Notes: generated by a model from the letters alone, not told the origin. A stretch of 64,000 bases of DNA from Bifidobacteriaceae bacterium (GCA_022651005.1 JALCQD010000003.1:124001-188000), one strand, 5' to 3'. Counted from the stretch's first letter, positions 16,428 to 25,639 are shown. Made by a program: numbers and translations.

Positions 16428-17336
16428 ATGTCAGATATCTTCTCAGCACCCATCGAGGGCTCCGAGAGCCTCGTGAACCCAACGCGCGCAGAAGTGCCGC
16501 AGATCGCCCCCATCGAGGGCCGCCTCACTTCGGACGCCGCCCGCATTCCCGCCGCCATCAACCAGAGCACGGGCATCACCATTAAGGGACACACCATCCG
16601 CTCCTTCGCCTACACAACCGACGCTGTCATCGTGCGCAACACCAACGCCGACGCCATCCTGGCCGTGTACCCCTTCACCGGAGAACCCGTCATCACAAAC
16701 GCCCTCCTCACCGTGGCCCAGGCACCTCTGTTCGTGGGCGTGGGAGGTGGCACCACTACCGGCCAGCGAGTCATCGAGCTCGCCATGATGGCCGAAATGC
16801 AAGGCGTTGCAGGGGTCGTGCTCAACTCCCCCGCACCTGTAGAAACAGTAGCTTCCGTTATCAACGTGGTGGACGTTCCCGTCATCTCAACGGTCACGGC
16901 CTTCGACGACACCACCGCCAGAAAAATCGAGGCGGGGGCAAGCATCATCAACGTGGCCGCCGGAGCGAACACATCCACGGTCGTCGCACAAATCCGCGCC
17001 CATTACCCCACCGTGCCAATCATGGCGAGCGGCGGCCACAATGAAACCTCAATCCTGGGCACCATCACCGCCGGAGCCAACGCGCTCACATGGACGCCAC
17101 CTGCCGCACAAGCACTGCAGTCGCAGATGATGGATGACTACCGCAACGGTCGCTCCGCGCATCATGGGAGCGCAGGATCGGCCCCCTCGAACACCACTGG
17201 AGCCACGAATCCGACAGATGCCGCCGCCAGCGGATCCGCCGCCGCCTCGCCCGCCCCCAATCGCATGAAGCCGGCGCGGCGTCCACATTTCTCCGTCGAC
17301 CCCAACGACGAAGCCGGTGGAATCTCCATCTGGTAG
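16428..17336 (+). CDS. TIM-barrel-like putative hydrolase or lyase (uncharacterised)
   Basis: A 302-residue soluble protein. The central part alternates strands and helices as in a phosphate-binding TIM barrel: FVGVGGGTTTGQRVIELAMM, GVAGVVLNSPAP, VPVISTVTAF, ASIINVAAG, VPIMASGGHN and TITAGANALTW. The ASGGHN/TAGANALTW end resembles the Gly-rich phosphate loops of KDPG-aldolase or thiazole-synthase type barrels. The C-terminal 60 residues are Ser/Ala/Pro-rich and probably disordered. It is under the promoter with twin operators at 16252-16288, divergent from MarR, and followed by a 62-aa ORF. I do not recognise a specific enzyme. A MarR-controlled enzyme acting on a small toxic or aromatic compound is a guess. 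Confidence 0.75.
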   Translation: MSDIFSAPIEGSESLVNPTRAEVPQIAPIEGRLTSDAARIPAAINQSTGITIKGHTIRSFAYTTDAVIVRNTNADAILAVYPFTGEPVITNALLTVAQAPLFVGVGGGTTTGQRVIELAMMAEMQGVAGVVLNSPAPVETVASVINVVDVPVISTVTAFDDTTARKIEAGASIINVAAGANTSTVVAQIRAHYPTVPIMASGGHNETSILGTITAGANALTWTPPAAQALQSQMMDDYRNGRSAHHGSAGSAPSNTTGATNPTDAAASGSAAASPAPNRMKPARRPHFSVDPNDEAGGISIW

Positions 17337-17387
17337 GTTCCTGACACTCCTACAATTCCTGACACCCTACGATGAAGGAGGCTTGCA

Positions 17388-17576
17388 ATGACTGCAATCT
17401 CTGAAGATACCGTTATCTCGGCACCGCTAAGCTCCGCCGGAAATCTGGATGATCTTGACGCGCGAGACACTCTTAGTCACGTTGCCAGCCGCGGACGCAG
17501 AAAGGCGCGCACATGGCTCGCTGAAATGGGCAGCATTACTACCTACTCTGATCCCAGCCTCACCGCAATGATGTGA
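17388..17576 (+). CDS. Small ORF of unknown function (62 aa)
   Basis: A 62-residue ORF whose start is preceded by the strongest ribosome binding site in the region, AAGGAGG seven bases before the ATG. It begins 51 bp after the gene at 16428 and would be cotranscribed with it. The sequence has an acidic, Ser-rich first half and a basic RGRRKARTW patch, with no membrane segment. No family is recognised, and ortholog conservation would be needed to be sure that it is translated. It ends before tRNA-Gly on the opposite strand. Confidence 0.55.
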   Translation: MTAISEDTVISAPLSSAGNLDDLDARDTLSHVASRGRRKARTWLAEMGSITTYSDPSLTAMM

Positions 17577-17642
17577 AACTGGCTCTCCGCATACCCCGTC
17601 AAGCGGGCCGCACGATGAAAGATAATGCAGAATTCTGTTAAG

Positions 17643-17713
17643 AGAGCGGGCGACGGGAGTCGAACCCGCCTCTGAAGCTTGGGAAGCTTCCATTCTACCG
17701 ATGAACTACGCCC
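17643..17713 (-). tRNA. tRNA-Gly (anticodon CCC)
   Basis: A 71-nt cloverleaf on the minus strand. The acceptor stem is GCGGGCG/CGCCCGC with discriminator U, the T-arm contains GGTTCGACTCC, and the anticodon stem GAAGC/GCTTC encloses the loop TTCCCAA, giving anticodon CCC for the glycine codon GGG. CCA is not encoded. Confidence 0.93.
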
Positions 17714-17838
17714 GCATGTGGCGTCTTACCGATGCACAATGCAACGTTCGCCATACTACCAGCAGCGATGACACAGCGCGAACGACAGGCCGCTGCTCGT
17801 ATCTATGCTTATCCGAGCAGCTTATCCGAGCACCGCAC

Positions 17839-18813
17839 TCACTTCTGCTGATATGGCTCCGAGGCATCCCCGAACGGAGACGATCCAAGCGCCTCGCCAC
17901 TCGCTGCAGCTCCAATTCCTGCACCACTCATTTCTGTCGCCATCTGCTGTAGCCGCGCTATACGGTCGGCCGTCGGAGGATGCGTTGAAAACAGACGGCT
18001 CACGTCCTTGCCCGAGAACGGCGAGGCAATCATCATCGCGGACACGGTTTCCGTGCGCTGATTTTTCTGCAGTGGCTCCTGCGCTACGCCGCTTTCGATC
18101 CGGTACAGTGCGGACGCGAGCGCTGCGGGGTCGCCGGTGAGCCGACTGCCGTCTTCGTCGGCGTCGTATTCGCGGGTGCGTGAGATGGCGAGCTGCACGA
18201 GGGAGGCACCGATAGGCGCCAAGATCATGGTGAGCACAAGCCCGATGGCTCCGAGAGGCCCTGAGTTGCGTTCGTCGCGGTCGCCGCCCATCCACATGAG
18301 CGCATAACCCAAGTAAGAGATCACCGTGGCCATGGCGGAGGCGATGGCCGAGGTCAGGATGTCGTGGTTGTACACGTGCATGAGCTCATGGCCCAGCACA
18401 CCGCGCAGCTCACGCTCATTGAGAAGCGAAAGAATCCCCTGCGTGCAGCACACAGCTGCGTGACGCTCGTTGCGCCCGGTTGCGAACGCGTTGGGTGACT
18501 GCGTGGGCGCGATGTAGATTCGCGGCATTGGTTTTCCGGCCTTCCCGGAAAGCTCGCGCACGATGCGGTACAGCTCCGGCGCCTCCTGCTCGCTCACTTC
18601 TCGCGCGCCCATGGAGGCGATGGCGAGACGATCCGAGAACCAGTACGTGAAGAACGTGGAACCCACTCCGATGGCGATATAGATCCACAGAGTAGACGTG
18701 CGTGCGCCTGTGAAGTACCAGATGAGCATGATGATTGCCCACAGTACGGCGAAGAGCAGCGTCGTTTTGAGGCCGTTGAAATGACCTCGTGCCTTGAATT
18801 CCTGATCAGCCAT
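17839..18813 (-). CDS. htpX: Membrane zinc metalloprotease HtpX
   Basis: A 324-residue M48 peptidase for quality control of membrane proteins. Two N-terminal membrane helices (about 18-36 and 42-60) are followed by ELYRIVRELSGKAGKPMPRIYI and PNAFATGR. The zinc site HELMH (HExxH) lies in RGVLGHELMHVYNHDI, and two further helices precede SRTREYDADEDGSRLTGDP, which carries the third ligand Glu. The segment LFSTHPPTADRIARL is conserved at the C-terminus. A Gly/Ala/Ser-rich tail is poorly conserved in this family. It is a single gene, upstream of tRNA-Gly on the same strand. Confidence 0.94.
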   Translation of the reverse strand: MADQEFKARGHFNGLKTTLLFAVLWAIIMLIWYFTGARTSTLWIYIAIGVGSTFFTYWFSDRLAIASMGAREVSEQEAPELYRIVRELSGKAGKPMPRIYIAPTQSPNAFATGRNERHAAVCCTQGILSLLNERELRGVLGHELMHVYNHDILTSAIASAMATVISYLGYALMWMGGDRDERNSGPLGAIGLVLTMILAPIGASLVQLAISRTREYDADEDGSRLTGDPAALASALYRIESGVAQEPLQKNQRTETVSAMMIASPFSGKDVSRLFSTHPPTADRIARLQQMATEMSGAGIGAAASGEALGSSPFGDASEPYQQK

Positions 18814-18878
18814 GCTTCTAAAGTATCGAAGAACGCTGGAAATTAGCCGAACGACGCACCGATTATGCCAACAGACAG

Positions 18879-18918
18879 AAAAGGCGGTGGAGGCCCATCA
18901 GTGTGGCCTTCCACCGCC
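18879..18918 (-). terminator. Rho-independent terminator of fprA
   Basis: Stem GGCGGTGGAGGCC / GGCCTTCCACCGCC with a nine-base loop, followed on the minus strand by TTTT. It lies twelve bases after the FprA stop codon. Confidence 0.88.
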
Positions 18919-18930
18919 TCCCTTCCGCTA

Positions 18931-20571
18931 TTACTCCCCGCGGCTTACCGTGCGCATAAGATCGGGGTCAACCACCTTGATGTGCTCGCGGTTGACCTTC
19001 GCACCTTCGGCGCGCTCGTAGGCATCGAGGCGCTTCCACCCGGCGAAGTCAAGGAAGTCGACGCCACGAGACTCGAGCAGTGCCACGATCGAATGCGCAT
19101 CTGCGCCCTCTTCGGGCGCCGTGCGACCCTTAACGGGAGAAGCGGCGAGATCGTCGAGAATGTTGCTGACGGTTTCCATCGCGTCCGATTTGGTGGAGCC
19201 GATGAGTCCCACCGGGCCACGCTTGGCCCATCCAGAGGAATACAGGCCCGCGATCGGCTGACCGTACTGGCCTTCCTCGCGTCCCTCAACGCCGGGCTCG
19301 CTGACGATGCGGCCGTGGACGTTGCGCAGTGTGAGGCGCTGAGAATCATAGGGGATCTCCGCCACTTCGGCGGGCTTGTACCCCACGGCGTGGTAGACGG
19401 CGTCGACGGGATAGTCCGTGAACTCTCCGGTACCCACCATCTTTCCTTCCGCAGACACCATCGTGCGCTCCACGCGCAGGCCAGTGACGCGACCGTCCTC
19501 ACCCAGAATTTCCACGGGGTTGGCGTTGAAATGAATGTGATAGCGGCGCGTGGCGGGGTTTCCTTCGAAATCGACGCCGGATGCGGCAGCCTGAGCGCCG
19601 GCGACGGACGTGTCTGCAGCAGAGCCGGCCGCCGTCTCACCGTCTCCGCTTTCGTTCGCATTCCACGAGCCCTCGTGTGAGCTCGCGCCGGTGGTGGCGT
19701 CGGGGACAACGGGCGCAGCGGGAGCCGTGGGGGCGCCCTCTGCCATCTTCACCGCCATGTCGCGCACGGTATCGAGCTCGTCAATCATCTGCCGCGTGAG
19801 CTTGTCTTGTGACGCCACCTCGCGCGTAGCGTTGTCGATGTCGAACTCGCTCGGCTCCACCACAATCTGGACGCCATGCAAATTCTCAAGTTCGCGCAGC
19901 TCCTGCACGGAGAACTTCGCCTGTGCAGGCCCGCGACGCACGAACAGGTGCAGGTCCTGCAGCTTGTTGGTGCGCAAATCGTTCAGGACCTCGGAGGGGA
20001 TGTCGGTTCCGAGCAGATCATCCGGGTTCTTAACCAAAAGACGGGAGATGTCCATCGCAACATTTCCGCCGCCGATGACGGCCACCTGTGTGGCCTCAAG
20101 CGGCCAGGTGCGCGTGCCGGTGGGATAGCCGTCATACCACTCCACGAATTGGGCGGCACCGTACACCTGCGGAAGGTTCGAGCCGGGTAGAGCAAGCGGG
20201 CGATCCGCAACCGCACCGGTGGTGAAAATCACGAAATCGTATCGTGCGCGCAGGTCGGCGAGCGTGATGTCCGTGCCGAACTCAACGTCGGAGAAAAGGC
20301 GAATCTTGGGGTTATCAAGCGTCTTTTCGAGTGCTCCCATGATCCACTTGATGGCCGGGTGATCCGGCGCCACGCCATAGCGCACCAGGCCGAAGGGAAC
20401 GGGCAGCTTCTCGAAGAGATCGATGCTGGCGTCCGTACCGATGCCGAGTTCCTCGCCGCGCTGCGACAGCTGGCGAAGGAAAATGTCAGATACATACACT
20501 CCCGCAGGGCCGGCACCGACGACGGCGACGCGAAGGGGACGAAGAGAGGTTGCGTTCTGTTCAGTAGTCAC
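18931..20571 (-). CDS. fprA: Ferredoxin/adrenodoxin-type NADP+ reductase (FprA-like)
   Basis: About 546 residues, an FAD enzyme that passes electrons between NADPH and ferredoxin. The FAD-binding Rossmann loop VAVVGAGPAGVYVSD is near the N-terminus, followed by DLFEKLPVPFGLVRYGVAPDH, a hallmark of the adrenodoxin-reductase/FprA group. The NADP site is VAVIGGGNVAMDISRLL, and FVRRGPAQAKF matches the family. The C-terminal signature GWAKRGPVGLIGSTKSDA is intact. An Ala/Gly/Thr-rich insertion (about 300-355) is extra. The GTG at 20571 is preferred: it sits just after a possible -10 element (TATCCT) with no Shine-Dalgarno sequence, which would make a leaderless mRNA. An ATG further up would add 24 atypical residues. 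Confidence 0.92.
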   Translation of the reverse strand: MTTEQNATSLRPLRVAVVGAGPAGVYVSDIFLRQLSQRGEELGIGTDASIDLFEKLPVPFGLVRYGVAPDHPAIKWIMGALEKTLDNPKIRLFSDVEFGTDITLADLRARYDFVIFTTGAVADRPLALPGSNLPQVYGAAQFVEWYDGYPTGTRTWPLEATQVAVIGGGNVAMDISRLLVKNPDDLLGTDIPSEVLNDLRTNKLQDLHLFVRRGPAQAKFSVQELRELENLHGVQIVVEPSEFDIDNATREVASQDKLTRQMIDELDTVRDMAVKMAEGAPTAPAAPVVPDATTGASSHEGSWNANESGDGETAAGSAADTSVAGAQAAASGVDFEGNPATRRYHIHFNANPVEILGEDGRVTGLRVERTMVSAEGKMVGTGEFTDYPVDAVYHAVGYKPAEVAEIPYDSQRLTLRNVHGRIVSEPGVEGREEGQYGQPIAGLYSSGWAKRGPVGLIGSTKSDAMETVSNILDDLAASPVKGRTAPEEGADAHSIVALLESRGVDFLDFAGWKRLDAYERAEGAKVNREHIKVVDPDLMRTVSRGE

Positions 20572-20641
20572 AGTTTTAGGATACACAAACCGAGCGCTCA
20601 GCTCCCTCCCGCGCCACGGTTTCGGGTGCATAACCGCACGC

Positions 20642-20676
20642 AAAAGGGCGATGAGTCCGAAAACCCATCGCCCTTT
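20642..20676 (-). terminator. Rho-independent terminator of the HtrA gene
   Basis: Eleven-bp perfect stem AAAGGGCGATG / CATCGCCCTTT followed on the minus strand by a T, located between the HtrA stop at 20730 and fprA. The A/T-rich base of the stem supplies the T-run. Confidence 0.8.
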
Positions 20677-20729
20677 GTGTTCCTTCAGCGCCTCACAACT
20701 GCAGCCTCACTACTGCGCGCCGATGGCGG

Positions 20730-22742
20730 TTAGTTGCCACCGAAGAGGCCGAACGGATCGGAGAGGCCGCCGGAGCCGTTGCCGTCCGAGTTGCCCGAAC
20801 CGTTTCCGTCGGAGTTGCCGTCGGAGTTACCGGATCCGTCGTTGTTGCTGTTACCGTTGCTGTTACCCGACGAGCTGGAGGAGCTCGTGGACTCGGCTTC
20901 GGTGAGAGTGACGGAGATGTCCAGCGTCTTGGAGTTGCGCACTACCGTGAGCTTTACGGTATCGCCTACTGCGGCGGCTCGCACATAACCGAGCACCGAG
21001 TACATGCTGGAGACCGTGCTGCCGTTGAAGCCAACGATCACGTCGCCGGACTTCAGACCTGCCTTGGAGGCGGGGCCGCCGGAGTTCACGCTGTTGATCT
21101 TGGCGCCTTCGTACGTTGCACCGTCAACCGTTGCCGTGCCCTCGGTGATGGTGACGCCGAGCTGGGCGTGTGTGGCCTTGCCGGACTTCACGATCTGCTT
21201 GGCAACGCGCTGCACCAGGTTGGATGGAATGGCGAAGCCGATGCCGATGGAGCCTGAGTCAGAGCTGGACTGCGAGCTGGAGGACGTGGACGCCGTGGCA
21301 ATGGAGGAGTTGATGCCGATCACCTGACCGGCCGCGTTGAACGTAGGGCCGCCCGAGTTGCCGGGGTTGATGGCCGCATCGATCTGAACCGCGTTGGTGA
21401 CGACCTCGCTGTTGGACGTTTCGTCCGTGACAGACACAGGGCGGTTGAGAGCGGAGACGATGCCTGTAGTGGCGGTGTTCTCGTAACCGAGCGGGTTGCC
21501 GATTGCCATAATCGATTCGCCCACAGCCAGATCCGAGGAGTCGGCGAACGTCACTGCCTGCAGACCGGATGGCGGATTCTCAAGCTTGATGACCGCGAGA
21601 TCTGTGGTGGAGTCGGTGCCAACAGTCTTTGCGCTGTACGTCTTGCCGTCGCTGAGTGTCACCTGCAGAGAAGTGGCGCCTTCCACAACGTGGTTGTTGG
21701 TGACGATGTCACCCTTTGTATCGATGATGGCGCCGGAGCCCTTCGCCTCGCCACCCGAAACGGTGGCGGTGATGGAGACCACGGACTTGGCGACCTTCTT
21801 GTTGACGGACGCCCAGTCGGCGGAGTTTGTACCCTCGACCTTGGCGGTGCCGTCGGAATCGGATCCCGAGGTGAGAGACGAGGTGGAGGAAGACTGAGGC
21901 AAGCTGATGAGGCCGCTGGAGATTCCGGCGTAGCCCAGGCCCACCACGAGCAATGCTGCGATGACAGCGGAGATGATCGCGATGAACCACGAGCGGCTGG
22001 CGGTGCCGCCGTTGGTGCGATTCTCGCCGGAGGCGCCGCCGTTGTTCCCATTGCCCTGACCATTGAAGCCATTGGGAGCGGAGGGTCCTGCGGGACCGCC
22101 GTTCGCCGCGGGACCGTTCTGGCCGTTGGGAGCACCGAAGAGCCCCGGGAACTGGCCGCCGTTTTGCTGCGGCTGCTGTGCATTTGGATTCTGGGGATTG
22201 CCGGCGTTGCCGCTCTGGCCGTTTGCGTTCTGGCCATTCTGGCTGCCGTCACCGCCGAATCCGAAAATACTGAACGGATTACCAGATCCGTTACCCTGAT
22301 TCTGCGCCTGGGCGGAGTTCTGCTTCGCGGCCTTGGGTTCCGGCTTCTCCGGCCCGCCGAAGGGGTACGACGATGCGGGAAGCGGCTGAGTTGGGTTGGC
22401 GGTATTCGCGCCATATTCGGGAGCCGGGGAATAACCGGACGTGCCGTAGGCGGCAGTATCCGCAGATGACGACGAAGGTGTCACCGGAGCGATGGGAGTC
22501 GTGGCCTCCGCGCCCACGTCAGGTGCAGTTGCCGCGTCAGGTACAGAAACCGGTGGCTGCGCGGCTGTAGGCGCTGCGTCATTGTCATCGTGCTTGCTGT
22601 CGGCAGCGCTATCATCTGCAGCGCTCCCCGCTGCCGCGTCATGCTCCGTAGCGTCGTGCGCTGCGGGAATGCCGCTAGGATTCCACGCATCCTGCGATTC
22701 GTCAGAATCCCAAGGATTCTTGACCCCGTTCTGGTCTGCCAT
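20730..22742 (-). CDS. HtrA/DegP-family serine protease with PDZ domain
   Basis: A 670-residue membrane-anchored envelope protease. The first 240 residues are Pro/Asn/Gln/Gly-rich and cytoplasmic, then one membrane helix (about 245-268, FIAIISAVIAALLVVGLG). The trypsin-like domain has the full triad: His in VTNNHVVEGA, Asp in TTDLAVIKL and Ser in NPGNSGGPTFN. A PDZ domain follows (PASKAGLKSGDVIVGFNG). The C-terminus ends in Ser/Asn/Gly/Asp repeats (GNSDGN), probably extracellular and flexible. AAAGGAG precedes the ATG. By family it degrades or chaperones misfolded exported proteins under stress. Confidence 0.93.
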   Translation of the reverse strand: MADQNGVKNPWDSDESQDAWNPSGIPAAHDATEHDAAAGSAADDSAADSKHDDNDAAPTAAQPPVSVPDAATAPDVGAEATTPIAPVTPSSSSADTAAYGTSGYSPAPEYGANTANPTQPLPASSYPFGGPEKPEPKAAKQNSAQAQNQGNGSGNPFSIFGFGGDGSQNGQNANGQSGNAGNPQNPNAQQPQQNGGQFPGLFGAPNGQNGPAANGGPAGPSAPNGFNGQGNGNNGGASGENRTNGGTASRSWFIAIISAVIAALLVVGLGYAGISSGLISLPQSSSTSSLTSGSDSDGTAKVEGTNSADWASVNKKVAKSVVSITATVSGGEAKGSGAIIDTKGDIVTNNHVVEGATSLQVTLSDGKTYSAKTVGTDSTTDLAVIKLENPPSGLQAVTFADSSDLAVGESIMAIGNPLGYENTATTGIVSALNRPVSVTDETSNSEVVTNAVQIDAAINPGNSGGPTFNAAGQVIGINSSIATASTSSSSQSSSDSGSIGIGFAIPSNLVQRVAKQIVKSGKATHAQLGVTITEGTATVDGATYEGAKINSVNSGGPASKAGLKSGDVIVGFNGSTVSSMYSVLGYVRAAAVGDTVKLTVVRNSKTLDISVTLTEAESTSSSSSSGNSNGNSNNDGSGNSDGNSDGNGSGNSDGNGSGGLSDPFGLFGGN

Positions 22743-23092
22743 TTCCTGCTCCTTTACCTCTACTACTAAAAGTCTGTTATGTAGCTATTGCACCATGCTT
22801 ATGCTCGCATTGTGCTCTTCGGCCGCACTGTTCCCGCCGAACTTCACGCTCATTTACATCGTCGGCGGTAAGTGCCTAATAAATGAGTAAAGTGACTTGC
22901 TCTGGAGGTTTCCTGAAAGCTTCATTAATAATCTTTAATGATTCACATATTTCTTGCTGACCCTCTTTGTGCTGACGCTCTCTTCCATTAACCGTAGCCG
23001 AAGGCCGGTCATTTTCGGGGATAAGAGCCCTATAACCGTGGAATTGTAATGATTCACGAAGCTCGAACACGCATTCCGTTACAGTAAGAGGC
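22743..23092. promoter_or_regulatory. Divergent intergenic region between htrA-type gene and tgt
   Basis: The 350-bp gap has no convincing ORF. It holds the ribosome site of the HtrA gene at its left end. An 11-bp direct repeat, TAATGATTCAC, occurs at 22936-22946 and 23047-23057; the first copy is part of the small inverted repeat TCATTAA/TTTAATGA (22922-22941). The second copy lies about 36 bp before the tgt start. Promoters for both genes must be here, but no clear -35/-10 pair can be assigned. Confidence 0.4.
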
Positions 23093-24436
23093 GTGACACA
23101 GGAAACAGCGCAGACGGCCGCCACCACGCAGCACGCCACCATTCTCAGCCCCCAGACCCCTCAGGCCCCTACCCGCATCCCCTTGGAACGAGAGGCTTTC
23201 GGCTTCGATATCGTCACAGAGCTTCCAAATTCACCTCACGGCTTAGGTCGCGGAGGCCGCCGGCATGGGCGGACGGGCGTCATTCACACGCCGCATGGTG
23301 ACATCCGCACACCCGCCTTCGTTCCCGTCGCCACACAGGCCACCATGAAGGGTGTGCTGCCCGAGCAAATGAAGTCGCTGGGGTCGCAGTGCCTCCTCGC
23401 CAACGCCTTCCACCTTTTTGAGCGTCCCGGCGAAGACATCATCGACGCCGCAGGCGGTCTTGGGCGCTTCATGAATTGGAGCGGTCCCACGTACACCGAC
23501 TCCGGCGGCTTCCAGGTGCTGTCTCTCGGAGCGGGCTTTAAAAAGACCCTTGCGATGGACACCACGGGACTTAAATCCGATGACGTCATTGCCAAAGGCA
23601 AGCAGCGTCGCGCGTTCGTGGACGAGGACGGTGTGACGTTCAAGTCGCCGCTCAATGGCTCCGAACACCGCTTCTCCGCAGAAATCTCCATGGGCATCCA
23701 GCACAAGATTGGCGCGGACATCATGTTCGCCTTCGACGAGCTCACCACACTCATGAACACGCGCCGCTACCAGGAAGAGTCTGTGGAGCGCACGTTCCGC
23801 TGGGCCAAACGCTGCGTGGCAGAGCATCAGAGACTGACCGCTGCACGTGCCGACAAACCGTATCAGGCACTTTTTGGAGTTGTTCAAGGCGCAAACTATG
23901 AGGACCTGCGGCGTCTGGCAGCGTCCGAAGTGGGGTCCCTCGACTTCGACGGTTTCGGCATCGGAGGTGCCATCGAGAAGAAGCTCATGGGAGAAATAAG
24001 CGCATGGATTTGCGATGAACTTCCAGACAGCAAGCCCCGCCACGTCTTGGGAATTGCCGCAGTCGACGACATCTTTGCGGCCGTCGAGAACGGCGGAGAT
24101 ACCTTCGATTGCGTGGCTCCCGCTCGCGTGGCCCGCAACGGGGCGATCTACACGCACGATGGTCGGTGGAACGTCATGCGCACCGCGTACAAAACGGATT
24201 TCGGCCCCCTGGAAGAAGGGTGTGACTGCTACACGTGCCAGCATTATTCGCGCGCATACGTGCATCACTTGCTCAAGTGCCGCGAGATGACGGGCTCCAC
24301 TCTCGCCACCATCCACAACGAACGTTTCTTCGTGCGCCTGCTCGACGGCATCCGTGCCTCCATCGACAACGGTTCCTTCGACGACTTCCGCGACGCCACC
24401 CTCGAGCGCTTCTACCGCAACGGTTCGAGAGGCTAA
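23093..24436 (+). CDS. tgt: tRNA-guanine transglycosylase (queuine tRNA-ribosyltransferase)
   Basis: A 447-residue enzyme that exchanges guanine-34 of GUN-anticodon tRNAs for a queuosine precursor or queuine. Diagnostic segments are TPAFVPVATQATMKGV, LANAFHLFERPGED, the catalytic-region TDSGGFQVLSL, FDGFGIGGAIE and DTFDCVAPARVARNGAIYT. The zinc site is CDCYTCQHYSRAYVHHL. The GTG start follows AAGAGG; a roughly 50-residue Ala/Thr/Pro-rich N-terminal extension precedes the usual domain. No queuosine biosynthesis genes are seen nearby, which would suit use of salvaged base. Confidence 0.95.
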   Translation: MTQETAQTAATTQHATILSPQTPQAPTRIPLEREAFGFDIVTELPNSPHGLGRGGRRHGRTGVIHTPHGDIRTPAFVPVATQATMKGVLPEQMKSLGSQCLLANAFHLFERPGEDIIDAAGGLGRFMNWSGPTYTDSGGFQVLSLGAGFKKTLAMDTTGLKSDDVIAKGKQRRAFVDEDGVTFKSPLNGSEHRFSAEISMGIQHKIGADIMFAFDELTTLMNTRRYQEESVERTFRWAKRCVAEHQRLTAARADKPYQALFGVVQGANYEDLRRLAASEVGSLDFDGFGIGGAIEKKLMGEISAWICDELPDSKPRHVLGIAAVDDIFAAVENGGDTFDCVAPARVARNGAIYTHDGRWNVMRTAYKTDFGPLEEGCDCYTCQHYSRAYVHHLLKCREMTGSTLATIHNERFFVRLLDGIRASIDNGSFDDFRDATLERFYRNGSRG

Positions 24437-24442
24437 CTCTTC

Positions 24443-25639
24443 TTACCTTCTCCTGACCGGGGAGATTCCCTTGACGGCGATCCCGGCCAGGCCCCGCAAG
24501 ATGGCGGAAGCGTGTTCGCGTTCAACGGGATCAAGGCTGCGCGCGGCGGACATCATGGCCGGCAAGGACGTGGTCCAGTGGCTGACGATGGCGCCAAAAT
24601 CGGCATAGCCGCTGGCGCCAATCACTGCGAACAAGTCATCGATGAACCGTCGCCTGTCCGCGGGCTCGTAGGACTCCAGCCATGTGTTCACCGTACGGCT
24701 CACGTATTGAGACATTGACGACATACGCGTCGACGTCGCCAGCTCACCCTCGTCGAAGCGCCACGTGGTGAGAAAGTGCTGCATGATGCCCGTGGCGTTG
24801 CTGCGCACGATGGTGTAATCGTCGCCTGAGGAAAACAACATGCCGATCACCGACGACTCAGGAACGGTCTTCTCAACGCGCGCACGCACCCGTTCGAAGC
24901 CGGGACTCATGAGAAACTCCTTGCTGAATCCGGGCCCGTCGTGTGAATAGATGGCGCCGATGCGCGCCTGAATATCTGAAGGAGCCTTCGCAGCCGCATA
25001 GGCCGCAAGATTTCCGCCCTTGGAATGCCCGCCTAAAATCAAGCCGCCGGCCCACTGCGCCGCCATGGCTCGCACGTATCGCAATGCCGAGCGCTGCGAA
25101 GGAACCGGGCTGAGAAATGCCATGTCGAAGTCCTCGCGCCATCCGAGCACAGTGCCGTCGGTGCCGCGGAAGGCGACGTAAATCACCCCGTTACCCAGGT
25201 CAAACGCCATGGCGCAGAACTGCTTATGGTCGCGATGGTCGATGCGCTCCACGTATCCTCCCACGCGCACGTTGCGGTATCGCGGATTCTCGCCCATCGC
25301 CCGGATGAGCTGTACCGTCTCGTCCGGGTACGCCATACCGCGCACCATTTCGGGATAGCATTCCGCGCGCATCAGCTCGCGGAGAGGCACGGTTTCTAGC
25401 GGAGGGATGGCGGGCGCCGGAGTCGGAAGCACGCTTGCGGGCAGAGCGGTCGCCGGAACTGCAGTTTCAAGAGCATTGGCTTGTTTGCGAGCGCGCAGCC
25501 TGGCGGTCTTGAAGCGGGGCACGAAGTCGGGCATGGCGAGGTACGCCAGCTGAGAGAGTGCGATGGAATCCGCGGTTCCAAATGGCACGCGTGCAAAACT
25601 GTCGAATGTTGTGGTCGCGTAATCGACGATGGTTCCCAT
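24443..25639 (-). CDS. DUF2974 (Mbeg1-like) alpha/beta-hydrolase
   Basis: A 398-residue protein with an esterase/lipase-like fold. The nucleophile elbow is GGHSKGG with Ser206, preceded by VIYVAFRGTDGTVLGWREDF, which is typical of lipase class 3-like proteins, and followed by IYSHDGPGF, a likely source of the catalytic Asp/His region. An Ala/Pro-rich segment (about 55-85) interrupts the N-terminus. AAGGGAG precedes the ATG. There is no signal peptide, so it appears cytoplasmic. It converges with tgt, with only six bases between the stop codons. Its substrate is unknown. Confidence 0.82.
   Translation of the reverse strand: MGTIVDYATTTFDSFARVPFGTADSIALSQLAYLAMPDFVPRFKTARLRARKQANALETAVPATALPASVLPTPAPAIPPLETVPLRELMRAECYPEMVRGMAYPDETVQLIRAMGENPRYRNVRVGGYVERIDHRDHKQFCAMAFDLGNGVIYVAFRGTDGTVLGWREDFDMAFLSPVPSQRSALRYVRAMAAQWAGGLILGGHSKGGNLAAYAAAKAPSDIQARIGAIYSHDGPGFSKEFLMSPGFERVRARVEKTVPESSVIGMLFSSGDDYTIVRSNATGIMQHFLTTWRFDEGELATSTRMSSMSQYVSRTVNTWLESYEPADRRRFIDDLFAVIGASGYADFGAIVSHWTTSLPAMMSAARSLDPVEREHASAILRGLAGIAVKGISPVRRR

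Noticed and set aside
22743-23092. PreQ1 or other riboswitch before tgt
   Set aside because: No pseudoknot-like conserved element is recognisable and the repeats present are DNA direct repeats.
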